A DNA stretch of 64,000 nucleotides from the NCBI RefSeq assembly GCF_001625015.1, contig NZ_LVWJ02000014.1:1178001-1242000 (forward strand), given 5' to 3'. Of the stretch, positions 23,603 to 31,365 are shown piece by piece. The notes under the pieces were generated by a model. The model made no database searches. It was not told the origin of the DNA and saw only the letters and a list, made by a program, of their open reading frames with translations. The stretch comes from Lewinella sp. 4G2 (GTDB taxonomy: Bacteria > Bacteroidota > Bacteroidia > Chitinophagales > Saprospiraceae). Position 1 is the first letter of the stretch; the number at the start of each line of letters is the position of its first letter. Position numbers and translations under genes: made by a program.

Positions 23603-24520
23603 TCATTTCTTCCCCCGCAACCCTCGCAGGTTATACAAATCCCGATACGCTACCCGCGCCTCCTGGGCTGGGGATCCGAAATAGGATTTCCCCGCCTCCG
23701 TATCGTTCATGAGGCCGGACTGGGCCATCACGGTAGTCCGTTCGGCCAGGGTAAGGTTTTGAGTTACGCCGACCTGGCCCTGGAGGACGCACCAATCCCC
23801 CAACGTTGTATTGCCGGCCACGCCAACCTGGGCGGCGAGGAGGCAGTGGCGGCCGATCTTACAGTCGTGGCCGATCTGGACGAGGGCGTCGAGTTTCGTT
23901 CCGTCACCAATTACCGTGGGGGAGGAGACGCCGCGGCTGATGTTGCAATTTGGGCCAATGGTGACGTCATTGCCGATGATGACCGTTCCGCCACTGCGCC
24001 AGGGGTGATAGCCGGCGGTGGTCTTCTTGAAGTAGAAGGCTTCGCCCCCAACCACCGTATTTGCGCCGATGGTTACCCCATCACCGAGGTGGACGCCCTC
24101 CAGCAAAACGGCGTTCGGGCCGATGTGGCAGTTGGCCCCTACCCTTACCCCGGCACCCGCGGCAGCGCCCGGGCCAAAAACTGTTCCTTCGCCGATTTCC
24201 GCGGAAGCATCGATCCGATCACCGTACTGGGTCGCTGGACGTTGCTCGCGTACGAGATCGTTATAGGCGAAAAACGGGGCGTCGACGACGATGAGCGCTT
24301 TCCCCGCCGGGCATTCCGTAACCTGATCGATGAGGATGACGGAAGCGGCCGAGGCCAGCGTCGGGGCGTAGTAGCGAGGATGGTCGACGAAGCACAGATC
24401 GCCCGCCTCCACGTGGTGAATTTCGTTGAGGCCAGTAACGACGAGCGAAGAGTCGCCGATGAGCTGACCGCCGAGGCGATCGGCTAATTCCTGGGCAGTA
24501 ACGGGTTGGGCGAGGAGCAT
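23603..24520 (-). CDS. lpxD: UDP-3-O-acylglucosamine N-acyltransferase LpxD (short form)
   Basis: LpxD adds the second acyl chain in lipid A synthesis. The ATG at 24520 ([18 protein letters not shown]) gives 305 residues, shorter than the usual 340 or so. The N-terminal uridine-binding domain ([13 protein letters not shown]) is followed by left-handed beta-helix hexapeptides ([29 protein letters not shown] ... [13 protein letters not shown] ... [21 protein letters not shown]). The His expected as general base is in IGHDC. One 18-bp word copy is read in frame as GAAAGA inside the helix. The short length suggests a second LpxD-like paralogue may exist elsewhere. Confidence 0.85.
   Translation of the reverse strand: MLLAQPVTAQELADRLGGQLIGDSSLVVTGLNEIHHVEAGDLCFVDHPRYYAPTLASAASVILIDQVTECPAGKALIVVDAPFFAYNDLVREQRPATQYGDRIDASAEIGEGTVFGPGAAAGAGVRVGANCHIGPNAVLLEGVHLGDGVTIGANTVVGGEAFYFKKTTAGYHPWRSGGTVIIGNDVTIGPNCNISRGVSSPTVIGDGTKLDALVQIGHDCKIGRHCLLAAQVGVAGNTTLGDWCVLQGQVGVTQNLTLAERTTVMAQSGLMNDTEAGKSYFGSPAQEARVAYRDLYNLRGLRGKK
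24153..24170 (-). repeat. 18-bp dispersed word, copy 5 (inside lpxD)
   Basis: GCACCCGCGGCAGCGCCC; the gene reads the opposite strand as GAAAGA between two hexapeptide coils. Confidence 0.88.
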
Positions 24521-24600
24521 GGCGGGGGGATTTAAGGTGCCCCGAAGGTAAGCCGCTGGCCCCAAGTTGCACCGTCCTTTATGGTGCTGGTAAGGACGCC

Positions 24601-25182
24601 TTAATCGGTTTTGACGCCGGTCTGTTTGAACTTGTAGTAACTCACGAGCGCGCCGTACACCCATCCCTCCTGGCCGTCGGGTAAACGGACTTTCACCCAG
24701 GGTGCAGTGGGTTTGAAATCTCCGAGGTCGAGTTGGTAGAGTGAGTCGGTGACTTCGTTGAGGAACGTGACCTCCCCGTAAAGCGGCAGGCGAGCGAGGA
24801 CGCCATTTTTGAGGCTCGGGCCGGACCGGACGTTGAGGCCATCGATGGTGGAGTAGAGTGGCGTAACGCGCTCAGTGACGGTTTTGACGCCGTATCCACG
24901 TACGAGAGAATCGCCGGGTAATGGTGTTGTCATCCCGCGCAGTAAGGCGGCGGCTTTGGCGGCCTGCTCAATGCTGTCGAGCTTGCGTTGCATAAGTAGT
25001 TTGTTGTCCTGCTGAATGAGCGTGTCGAGGTAGCGGCGGCGCTCGGTTTCCTCGACCTGGTTTGCGGTTGCCGGGTCGGAAGAACTGCACTGGCGCATGG
25101 CCCAAAACAGAAAGATCAGCGTGACGATGGACATCAGGATGAAGGGGACGAGGCGGGCGTTATTGTACTTGGTCTTCGACAT
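24601..25182 (-). CDS. Membrane-anchored SH3-domain protein
   Basis: 193 residues from the ATG at 25182 ([20 protein letters not shown]). One N-terminal membrane helix ([16 protein letters not shown]), a coiled-coil-like charged linker ([30 protein letters not shown]), and a C-terminal bacterial SH3 domain ([32 protein letters not shown] ... [20 protein letters not shown]). The domain probably binds cell-wall peptides on the periplasmic side. It follows the methyltransferase gene in the same direction. Confidence 0.75.
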   Translation of the reverse strand: MSKTKYNNARLVPFILMSIVTLIFLFWAMRQCSSSDPATANQVEETERRRYLDTLIQQDNKLLMQRKLDSIEQAAKAAALLRGMTTPLPGDSLVRGYGVKTVTERVTPLYSTIDGLNVRSGPSLKNGVLARLPLYGEVTFLNEVTDSLYQLDLGDFKPTAPWVKVRLPDGQEGWVYGALVSYYKFKQTGVKTD

Positions 25183-25241
25183 AGAGCCACAAAGGTAAGC
25201 GCGCAAAATTCCCGAAAAAAGGATCGTGCGTTCAGCCGCGC

Positions 25242-25898
25242 TTATTGCAATTTATCGGCGACGACGATGTACTGGTATTCGAGCGTTTCGTCGTCGCTAC
25301 TCACGAGGTGGTAGCCGGCATTTTTGAGCATATCCTCAAGGTCGCCGAGGGCGATGCGGTTGCTCTTTGCGGGGCCGATGTCGGTATCCTTTTTCTTCCA
25401 ATCCACGATAACGATGCGGCCGTCGGGACGCAGGGCGGGGGAGATTTTTTTGAGGTATTGCTCCCGCCGCTCGATGTACATGAGGGTGTTAACGAAGAGG
25501 ATGATGTCCACCTCGTTGTCTTCCAGATTGGGGTCGTCCGGCGTACCGAGGCGGGGTTCGAGGCGGCTGCGCCGGGCGCTGGGTAGTTCACGGTCGCGCA
25601 GTGCAGCGAGTTCGCTGATGAGTGTGTCCGTTAGTTCTACGGCGATGACGCGGTCGGCGATGGGCGCGAGGCGGCGGGCGAAGAAGCCCTTTCCGGCGCC
25701 AATATCAGCGACGACCTTTTCTTCGAGGTCGCCCATGGCGTCCATCACGGCGCCGGGTTGTTGCCAGAAGCCGCGATCCCGTTCGGTCGTTTGCTTATCG
25801 TCGAGGTATACGCCGGGGTCCTGTACGGGGAGTGGTTCGGGCTGGCAATTGGAGAGGAACAGCATCGAGAGGAAGACCAAAGTTAGGAGGTGGCGCAT
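25242..25898 (-). CDS. SAM-dependent methyltransferase with lipoprotein signal
   Basis: 218 residues from the ATG at 25898. The N-terminus MRHLLTLVFLSMLFLSNCQPEP is a lipoprotein signal peptide with Cys 18. The mature part is a class I Rossmann methyltransferase: motif I VVADIGAGKGFFARRLA, acidic VIAVELTD, IILFVNTLMYIERREQYL, and the late GRIVIVDWKKK. The combination is odd, because the donor SAM is cytoplasmic. Exported lipoprotein methyltransferases are annotated in Bacteroidota, but the substrate is unknown. Confidence 0.78.
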   Translation of the reverse strand: MRHLLTLVFLSMLFLSNCQPEPLPVQDPGVYLDDKQTTERDRGFWQQPGAVMDAMGDLEEKVVADIGAGKGFFARRLAPIADRVIAVELTDTLISELAALRDRELPSARRSRLEPRLGTPDDPNLEDNEVDIILFVNTLMYIERREQYLKKISPALRPDGRIVIVDWKKKDTDIGPAKSNRIALGDLEDMLKNAGYHLVSSDDETLEYQYIVVADKLQ

Positions 25899-25921
25899 TG
25901 CACGGGGTTTACGGGTGGTAA

Positions 25922-26063
25922 GATACTTCCTTAAATGGAGTCGGTTCCCGACCTCTAGGTCGGGTTCACTACCGGTACGTCGACCTTTAGGTCGATGCTC
26001 CTCTACCACTTCTTTTGTAGCCAAAAGAAGCAAAAGCTTTGTCCTGTAACCGTGGCTTAACGC
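25922..26063. repeat. MITE flank with short palindromes
   Basis: No gene is seen. It contains GACCTCTAGGTC (near 25949) and GACCTTTAGGTC (near 25981), then the element flank CTTCTTTTGTAGCC and AAAAGAAGCAAAAGC. Confidence 0.6.
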
Positions 26064-26216
26064 GATTTTTCGGCGGAATGGCTAAAATCTGCAAACTCGC
26101 CACTCAACTTTCGCACTGAGCTTTAGCCTACTGATTGCATTATAAAGTGGGTAATTCTTCCATCCGTCGCGTGCTCGAACAGTGCAGATTTCTTAACGCC
26201 ATTCCGCCGAAAAATC
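26064..26216. repeat. Inverted-repeat (MITE-like) element, copy C
   Basis: 153 bp bounded by a perfect 19-bp inverted repeat (26064-26082 and 26198-26216; arm core TCGGCGGAATGGC). The interior matches copy A (TTAGCC, GATTGCAT, GTGCTCGAACAGTGCAGATT). Confidence 0.84.
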
Positions 26217-26494
26217 ACTACCACGGTTAAGGGACGAATAACCTACAGAGAATTCAGGTCTCGTCTGAAGTCCTCAATGCCATCCCGCCGGAAAATCACT
26301 ACCACGGTTAAAGGACGAATAACTTCCAAAGGATTCAGGTATCCCGTCTAAAATCTAAAATCTAAAATCTATCGTCTAAACTCCTCAACGCCTTTCCACC
26401 GAAAGATCATTATTGCGGTTAAGGGACGAATAACCTCCCAAGGCTTCAGGTATCCCGTCTAAGATCTAAAATCTAACGTCTGTCGTCCAAAGTC
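26217..26494. repeat. Degenerate tandem array next to the CHAT gene
   Basis: GGACGAATAAC blocks recur near 26232, 26313 and 26423, each with a decayed element end and runs of TCTAAAATCTAAAATC. The array ends at the CHAT gene stop, like the array at 19181-19440. Confidence 0.7.
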
Positions 26495-29434
26495 CTAAAA
26501 ACACTCCCGCCACAACACCCAACCACAAACACCAGTAAGCGCCAGTACGCCAAACGTCCAGCTGAAGATGGTGAGCCAGTCTGGGCCCAGGGGGATGGCA
26601 TCCGCGCGGCCACTCAGGGTGAAACCGGCCCAGTAGAAAGGGTGAGCAAAGGCTGTTTCCTCCCGCAAATACCGCTGCGCTGCGTACAGCGCCGTGCTGC
26701 GCTCCGCCCCGTCGGCCAGGGAGGTATAGAATTGGCGCATGAAGGCCTCCGTAGCCGCGTCGTCCACCTTCCAGAGACTGGTAAGCGTGCTGCGGGCACC
26801 GGCGGAAGCGAAAGCATTGCCGAGGCTGAGGACGCTCTCCCCCGGCGCAATTTTCCCGAGGCTGGTCTCGCAGGCGGAAAGTACTACGAGGTCCGCCTCC
26901 ACGGGCAACGTTTGCAGGTCGTTGAAGTAAAGCAATTCGTCGTCTTCAATCGCTTCGCCCTCCTGCGCGAAGGCGAGAAAACTGAGGCTGGGGTTCACCG
27001 GGTCCACCAAGCCGTGGCCGGCGACGTGGAGGATGGCAGCATTCCCCAAAGTTTCAATGAAATTGGCCAGGCTCGCCGCCGTATCCGTGATCGCCTCACT
27101 GTTGGGGATGGCCCCCGTAATGGCCACCACCTCCTCCCGGTTATGTTGTAGGGGCAGCAGCCCGGGGAAGGCCTCCGGTTGGGCGCCGGCAATTGGCCGG
27201 CGGGTTGACCGAGCACTCCTAAGGGCGGATAGGCCACCCGCCGTCATCTCTCCACCGTAGGACGGTGCGAATGCCAAAAGATTACGCTCATAAACGGGAG
27301 ATGTCTGCCGCTCCAACTCCAGTAAGTAACGGAGGGAGAGCGTAGTCGTTACCTCCCGTCCGTCGGCTCGGTACGATAGTTGGGAGTAATCCACCGCGCC
27401 ACCAGATTCCGCTACGGGTAGGGCCGCAAAGGGGAGGTAGTGGAGGGCACCGTCCGGGACAATCAGCAGCCGATCACCAAAATCAATGTCATCCGGAAAA
27501 AGGAGGCGACCCAGCTCCGCCCCGGCGGCAGCGAACCGCGCGTCAAGGTCCGCCTGCGCCGTTGCGGACCGTAGTGATTTATCACGGTAGGCCCCCGCAA
27601 CGATGGCTGCGCGGTAGTCTTCCACCAATTGCTGCAGGGTATCGGCGCCGGGGAGCGTCCACATTTTTACCTGGTCGGAGCCGTCGAGGTAAAAACCGAA
27701 ACTCCGGTCCCGGCCCAGGTGGTATTCCACCACGCCGCGCCCGGTAGCGGCGAGGTAGTCGATGACTTCCTGCCGGTTCAGTTCGGTATCGACGGTGTCC
27801 AGGTTTGGGCCTTCGCTTCTCAGGTGTAGTTCCAGCCGCAGCAATTGGTTAGCGTAGGCGCTTTCCAGGCTGGGGTCGGCTACTTTTTGGCGTTCGAGTT
27901 CGGCGATGTTGTAGCGGAGGTCCTGCTCCCGCCGGTCAGCGGCCCGTTGGGTTTGTTGGAGGCCGGCGAGTTGGGAGTAGGCTTTGGCCCGTTCACTCAG
28001 GGTGAAGGCTTTCCAGACATCTTCTTCTCCATCGGGCTCGAGAGAACGCTGATGGTAAAGGTTAACACCCAGATCGTAGTAACCCCAGCCGGATTCACTG
28101 AGGGCAAAGCGGCTACCGTCATTATTGAATTGGGCGCGGGCGAGGTCCTGATAGTTGAAAAGTTCTTCGAGGTCGCGCAGGGCGTCGTCCGTCCGGCCTA
28201 CGGACAGCAGGTAGCGAGCGCGGTTTTCGTAGATGTTCATGGCATTGGCCAGGGACCGGACGCTATCGGGCTCGATGTAACTGAGGTCTCCGCTTTCCGT
28301 CGTGGTTCCGGATTTACTCACCAGGTTCATCGCTCGTGCGTAGGTGCTCAGGGTCTGATCTTCCTGGCCGAGGCCTGCGTAGACGTCGGCTAGTGCGACC
28401 ATGGTGCTGGCTTCGGCGAAGGGGACGCCTTCCGAATAAGGGTATTCCATGGTGCGGCGGTAGTACCGCAGGGCTTCGTCGTAATCGCCATCTTCCTGGT
28501 AACTGGCCGCCAGGTTGCCGTAGACGATATTGAGGCTCGTAGGGTCGCCCTTCACGCTATCCAGCACGCTGATGGCGCGGCGGAATAGTTTCCGCGCCGT
28601 GTCCATATCCTTCCGTTTGTAGTAAAGGTTTCCCTGGGTCGAGATCACGTCGGCAACGTAGGAGTATTCCCCCAGCTGCCGGGCGCTGGCAATGGCGATG
28701 GGAACGAAAGATTCCGCCTTATCGTAGTCCTCCAGATACTGATAATGCTTGACGGCATCGTAGTACATCTGGTGCTGATCGATCAAGGTCGGCTTGCTGT
28801 ATTCTTCCAGCAGGCTCGTCATGGCGACGACCGAGCTGCGGGTGAGTTCCCGGTCATTCGCCTCTTCCGCGATCACGCCGAGTAGCTTGAGGCTGCGCAG
28901 CCAGTTGGTCGTGTCGGTTTCGCCCATCCCGTCGTAGATCGCGATGGCGTCCCGCAGCAGCACGGTCGCCGTATCGGGCCGTCCCAACCAGTGCATCGAG
29001 TTGGCCAGGTTGTAGCGGGTGTGGGCGCGGTGGACGTGTGGCCCGTCGTACAGTTGGTCCCGGATCGAAATGGCCTTTTGGTACATCGGTACGGCGTTCA
29101 CGTCGTCGTACACCTGGTAGTAACTCATCCCCGCCATGTGGTAGGCCAGGCCAGAGAGGCTATCCACGATCAGGTCGCCGTCAGCGTCGTGGGCCAGGGA
29201 GTCCAGTACCTTTCGGCTGCCGGCGTAGTCTTCTTTCATGTACTTCGCGAGCGCCCGGGCAAACTGCCGTTCGCGTTCACTTACCCGTGCTTCCGTGGCG
29301 TCTTTCAGCACGGCGGTCGGCTCGGCGTTTTTGGTGCCGGCCTCATTTTTGGTAGTCTGTGCGTGGCTGTATGGGCTCAGTAAAACTAAAAAGAAGACAG
29401 CCGTACCCAGGAAAAAGCGCTTACAGTAAAGCAT
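26495..29434 (-). CDS. TPR-CHAT protein with C-terminal membrane helix
   Basis: 979 residues with a signal peptide (FFLGTAVFFLVLLSPYSHAQ). Residues 60-480 are tetratricopeptide repeats (for example MSYYQVYDDVNAVPMYQKAISI and LAASYQEDGDYDEALRYYRRTMEY). A helical linker follows, then a caspase-like CHAT domain (about 660-930) with the catalytic His in ILHVAGHGLVD and Cys in LVVLSACETSLG, then SLWKVDDAATEAFMRQFY. One membrane helix (FSWTFGVLALTGVCGWVL) is near the C-terminus. CHAT proteins are caspase-type proteases, and TPR-CHAT members act in several immune or signalling systems. Here the signal peptide places it outside the cytoplasm and no partner gene is adjacent, so no defence role is claimed. 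Confidence 0.88.
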   Translation of the reverse strand: MLYCKRFFLGTAVFFLVLLSPYSHAQTTKNEAGTKNAEPTAVLKDATEARVSERERQFARALAKYMKEDYAGSRKVLDSLAHDADGDLIVDSLSGLAYHMAGMSYYQVYDDVNAVPMYQKAISIRDQLYDGPHVHRAHTRYNLANSMHWLGRPDTATVLLRDAIAIYDGMGETDTTNWLRSLKLLGVIAEEANDRELTRSSVVAMTSLLEEYSKPTLIDQHQMYYDAVKHYQYLEDYDKAESFVPIAIASARQLGEYSYVADVISTQGNLYYKRKDMDTARKLFRRAISVLDSVKGDPTSLNIVYGNLAASYQEDGDYDEALRYYRRTMEYPYSEGVPFAEASTMVALADVYAGLGQEDQTLSTYARAMNLVSKSGTTTESGDLSYIEPDSVRSLANAMNIYENRARYLLSVGRTDDALRDLEELFNYQDLARAQFNNDGSRFALSESGWGYYDLGVNLYHQRSLEPDGEEDVWKAFTLSERAKAYSQLAGLQQTQRAADRREQDLRYNIAELERQKVADPSLESAYANQLLRLELHLRSEGPNLDTVDTELNRQEVIDYLAATGRGVVEYHLGRDRSFGFYLDGSDQVKMWTLPGADTLQQLVEDYRAAIVAGAYRDKSLRSATAQADLDARFAAAGAELGRLLFPDDIDFGDRLLIVPDGALHYLPFAALPVAESGGAVDYSQLSYRADGREVTTTLSLRYLLELERQTSPVYERNLLAFAPSYGGEMTAGGLSALRSARSTRRPIAGAQPEAFPGLLPLQHNREEVVAITGAIPNSEAITDTAASLANFIETLGNAAILHVAGHGLVDPVNPSLSFLAFAQEGEAIEDDELLYFNDLQTLPVEADLVVLSACETSLGKIAPGESVLSLGNAFASAGARSTLTSLWKVDDAATEAFMRQFYTSLADGAERSTALYAAQRYLREETAFAHPFYWAGFTLSGRADAIPLGPDWLTIFSWTFGVLALTGVCGWVLWRECF

Positions 29435-29484
29435 GTACGTTGGTTGTTGCGAAGTACTGTAAGGTACGGCTAAATTGGGTTTTA

Positions 29485-29502
29485 GGGCGCTGCCGCAGGT
29501 GC
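29485..29502 (+). repeat. 18-bp dispersed word, copy 6
   Basis: Exact consensus in the upstream region of the CHAT gene. The next bases GGGGTGATGGGG closely match the flank of copy 1 (1708-1719). Confidence 0.9.
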
Positions 29503-29620
29503 GGGGTGATGGGGGTGATTAAAACCGGACGCTCGCAGGAGCTCAATCCTTGCTGCGCGCGAATTGACCACGCTACGAGGTCCTAATGGAAGGTGCTGAT
29601 TTGATCAACTACTACATCTC

Positions 29621-30138
29621 CAGGTCCTCGTAGCGTCTGACGTAGGAGGTCCTGCGAGCGTCCGGTAGTGTATTTGGCCGCACGCTCGCAGGACGATTCT
29701 ATTTCCGCTACGCTACAATAAAATCGACGCTACGAGGAGCTATGGGAGACGGGAGAATTAATCAACTACCGAGATCTCCAGGTCCTCGTAGCGTCCGACG
29801 TAGGCGGTCCTGCGAGCGTCCGGTAGTGTATTTGGCCGCACGCTCGCAGGACGATTCTATTTCCGCTACGCTACAATAAAATCGACGCTACGAGGAGCTA
29901 AGGGAGACGGGAGAATTAATCAACTACCAAGATCTCCAGGTCCTCGTAGCGTCCGACGTAGGAGGTCCTGCGAGCGTCCGGTAGTGTATTTGGCCGCACG
30001 CTCGCAGGACGATTCTATTTCCGCTACGCTACAATAAAATCGACGCTACGAGGAGCTATGGGAGACGGGAGAATTGTTCAACTACCGAAATCTCCAGGTC
30101 CTCGTCGCGTCCGACGCAGGAGGTCTTGCGAGCGTCCA
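29621..30138. repeat. 158-bp tandem repeat, three full units plus a partial
   Basis: Units begin at 29621, 29779, 29937 and 30095 (CAGGTCCTCG), an exact 158-bp period with few differences. Each unit has nested inverted repeats, GTCCTGCGAGCG/CGCTCGCAGGAC and CCTCGTAGCGTC/GACGCTACGAGG. A relative precedes it (29523-29620) and another lies at 59890-60043. No gene is present. Confidence 0.9.
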
Positions 30139-30202
30139 GATTGTACCCAGAAAGTCTGATTTAGCAAGGACACAAATTGAATTAATACTCCCAACTCAAT
30201 CC

Positions 30203-31045
30203 CTACTCAATCACCCGCACCGTAGCCTCAATCAACGGGTGGATGCCCGGATCTTCCCAGCCTTCGTTATCCGCCGTGCGGAAGAGGCCCTGGTCGCTAT
30301 CCATTTTTGCCCCGACGAATAGTTTGCCCTGTCCATCGTCCGCAACGCTGAGGGTGCGGAGGGTGATGAGGATGGGGCCTTCCGTCCGTACGCGTTCGTC
30401 GGTGAGGTCAATCGAATAGATGGCGCCGTGTAGCTTGGGGCCCAGCACCTGGTGGATGATGCGCTTATTTTGCAAATAGCGGGCTGGCTGGCCGTCTTCA
30501 CCTACTTCGTAGAAGTTGAGTTCCAAGACGGTAGTGTCCACGGTCACCGGGCCGAACTGGATATCAACTTTATCGATGAGCATGGGGCGGTCCATATCCA
30601 CTAAGACACCGTTTTCGGCGCCAGGAGCGCGAAAGTCGTAAAAGGCAAGGGGTAGCTCTTCGCTGTGGCCAACCGTGCTGTCGATGAACTCCAACCGTTC
30701 ATCCTGCACAACGATGTTTTGCAGTTCGATGGCATCGCTCCGCAGGGTAACACGGCAATTCGCACCGGGCTCCAGGTCATTACTGGCGAGGTAGCGATCG
30801 TCGTAGCTTAGGCAGGAAAAGCGTAGGGTATCCTCAATAGCAAATTTTTCGAAGAGGTCGAAGTAGCCATCCACGTCCGTAACTAATCCCGCTTGGCTGG
30901 CGGGGGCGTAAACGTTCACGAAGGGGACGGGCTCCCCGTTTTCATCCACCACCTGGCAGGTGGTCACCTGAGCGGTAAGGGCAGCGCTGACCAGTAGGCA
31001 CAGCAGGGCAAGGAAGGAGGGGAGTTGTTTGTTAATGCACATCAT
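30203..31045 (-). CDS. Secreted protein with carboxypeptidase-regulatory-like domain
   Basis: 280 residues (ATG at 31045 or 31042). A signal peptide (FLALLCLLVSAALTAQ) is followed by a CarboxypepD_reg-like/CNA-B type beta-sandwich (CQVVDENGEPVPFVNVYAPASQAGLVTDVDGYFDL ... LRFSCLSYDDRYLASNDL). The rest is a beta-rich domain seen in Bacteroidota proteins of unknown function. No TonB-receptor barrel follows, so it is a stand-alone envelope protein. Confidence 0.75.
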   Translation of the reverse strand: MMCINKQLPSFLALLCLLVSAALTAQVTTCQVVDENGEPVPFVNVYAPASQAGLVTDVDGYFDLFEKFAIEDTLRFSCLSYDDRYLASNDLEPGANCRVTLRSDAIELQNIVVQDERLEFIDSTVGHSEELPLAFYDFRAPGAENGVLVDMDRPMLIDKVDIQFGPVTVDTTVLELNFYEVGEDGQPARYLQNKRIIHQVLGPKLHGAIYSIDLTDERVRTEGPILITLRTLSVADDGQGKLFVGAKMDSDQGLFRTADNEGWEDPGIHPLIEATVRVIE

Positions 31046-31365
31046 TCTTAAAAGCTAGTGCCCCTACAACACGGGTTTGTTGCTGGATGTTGGTTTTAGC
31101 TACTCGCTACTCGCTACTCGATACTCGCTACTCATTCCCCACCCGAACGCCTGGAGACCTTCCTCCGTCAGGCGTTCCAAGATCCTGGATACTTCAGTAG
31201 TCGGTAGAACTCGTAACTCAATACTCGCAACTCAACCCTGCACCCGCGGCAGCGCCCTAATCCAAAAAACATTCCGGTAATTCTTTGCACATCCCACCCA
31301 ACAGTGCGTTTTTGCGTAGTCGATTTCGGTGAAATCATCATCCAAGACTACCTACACACACGACT
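31046..31365. other. Intergenic region upstream of treS
   Basis: No gene is seen. It has a run of ACTCGCTACTCG-type short repeats (31096-31132) and one 18-bp word copy at 31240. A TAATTCTTTGC stretch before treS only loosely resembles the promoter consensus. Confidence 0.5.
31240..31257 (-). repeat. 18-bp dispersed word, copy 7
   Basis: GCACCCGCGGCAGCGCCC, intergenic, 109 bp before the treS ATG. Confidence 0.9.

Noticed and set aside
26495-29434. CHAT gene as part of a CRISPR-Cas type III-E or gasdermin defence system
   Set aside because: No gasdermin, Cas or partner gene is adjacent, and the protein carries a signal peptide.
29621-30138. Regular repeats that could suggest a CRISPR array
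   Set aside because: The period is 158 bp with whole-unit identity and no unique spacers, and no cas gene is nearby; it is a tandem repeat.
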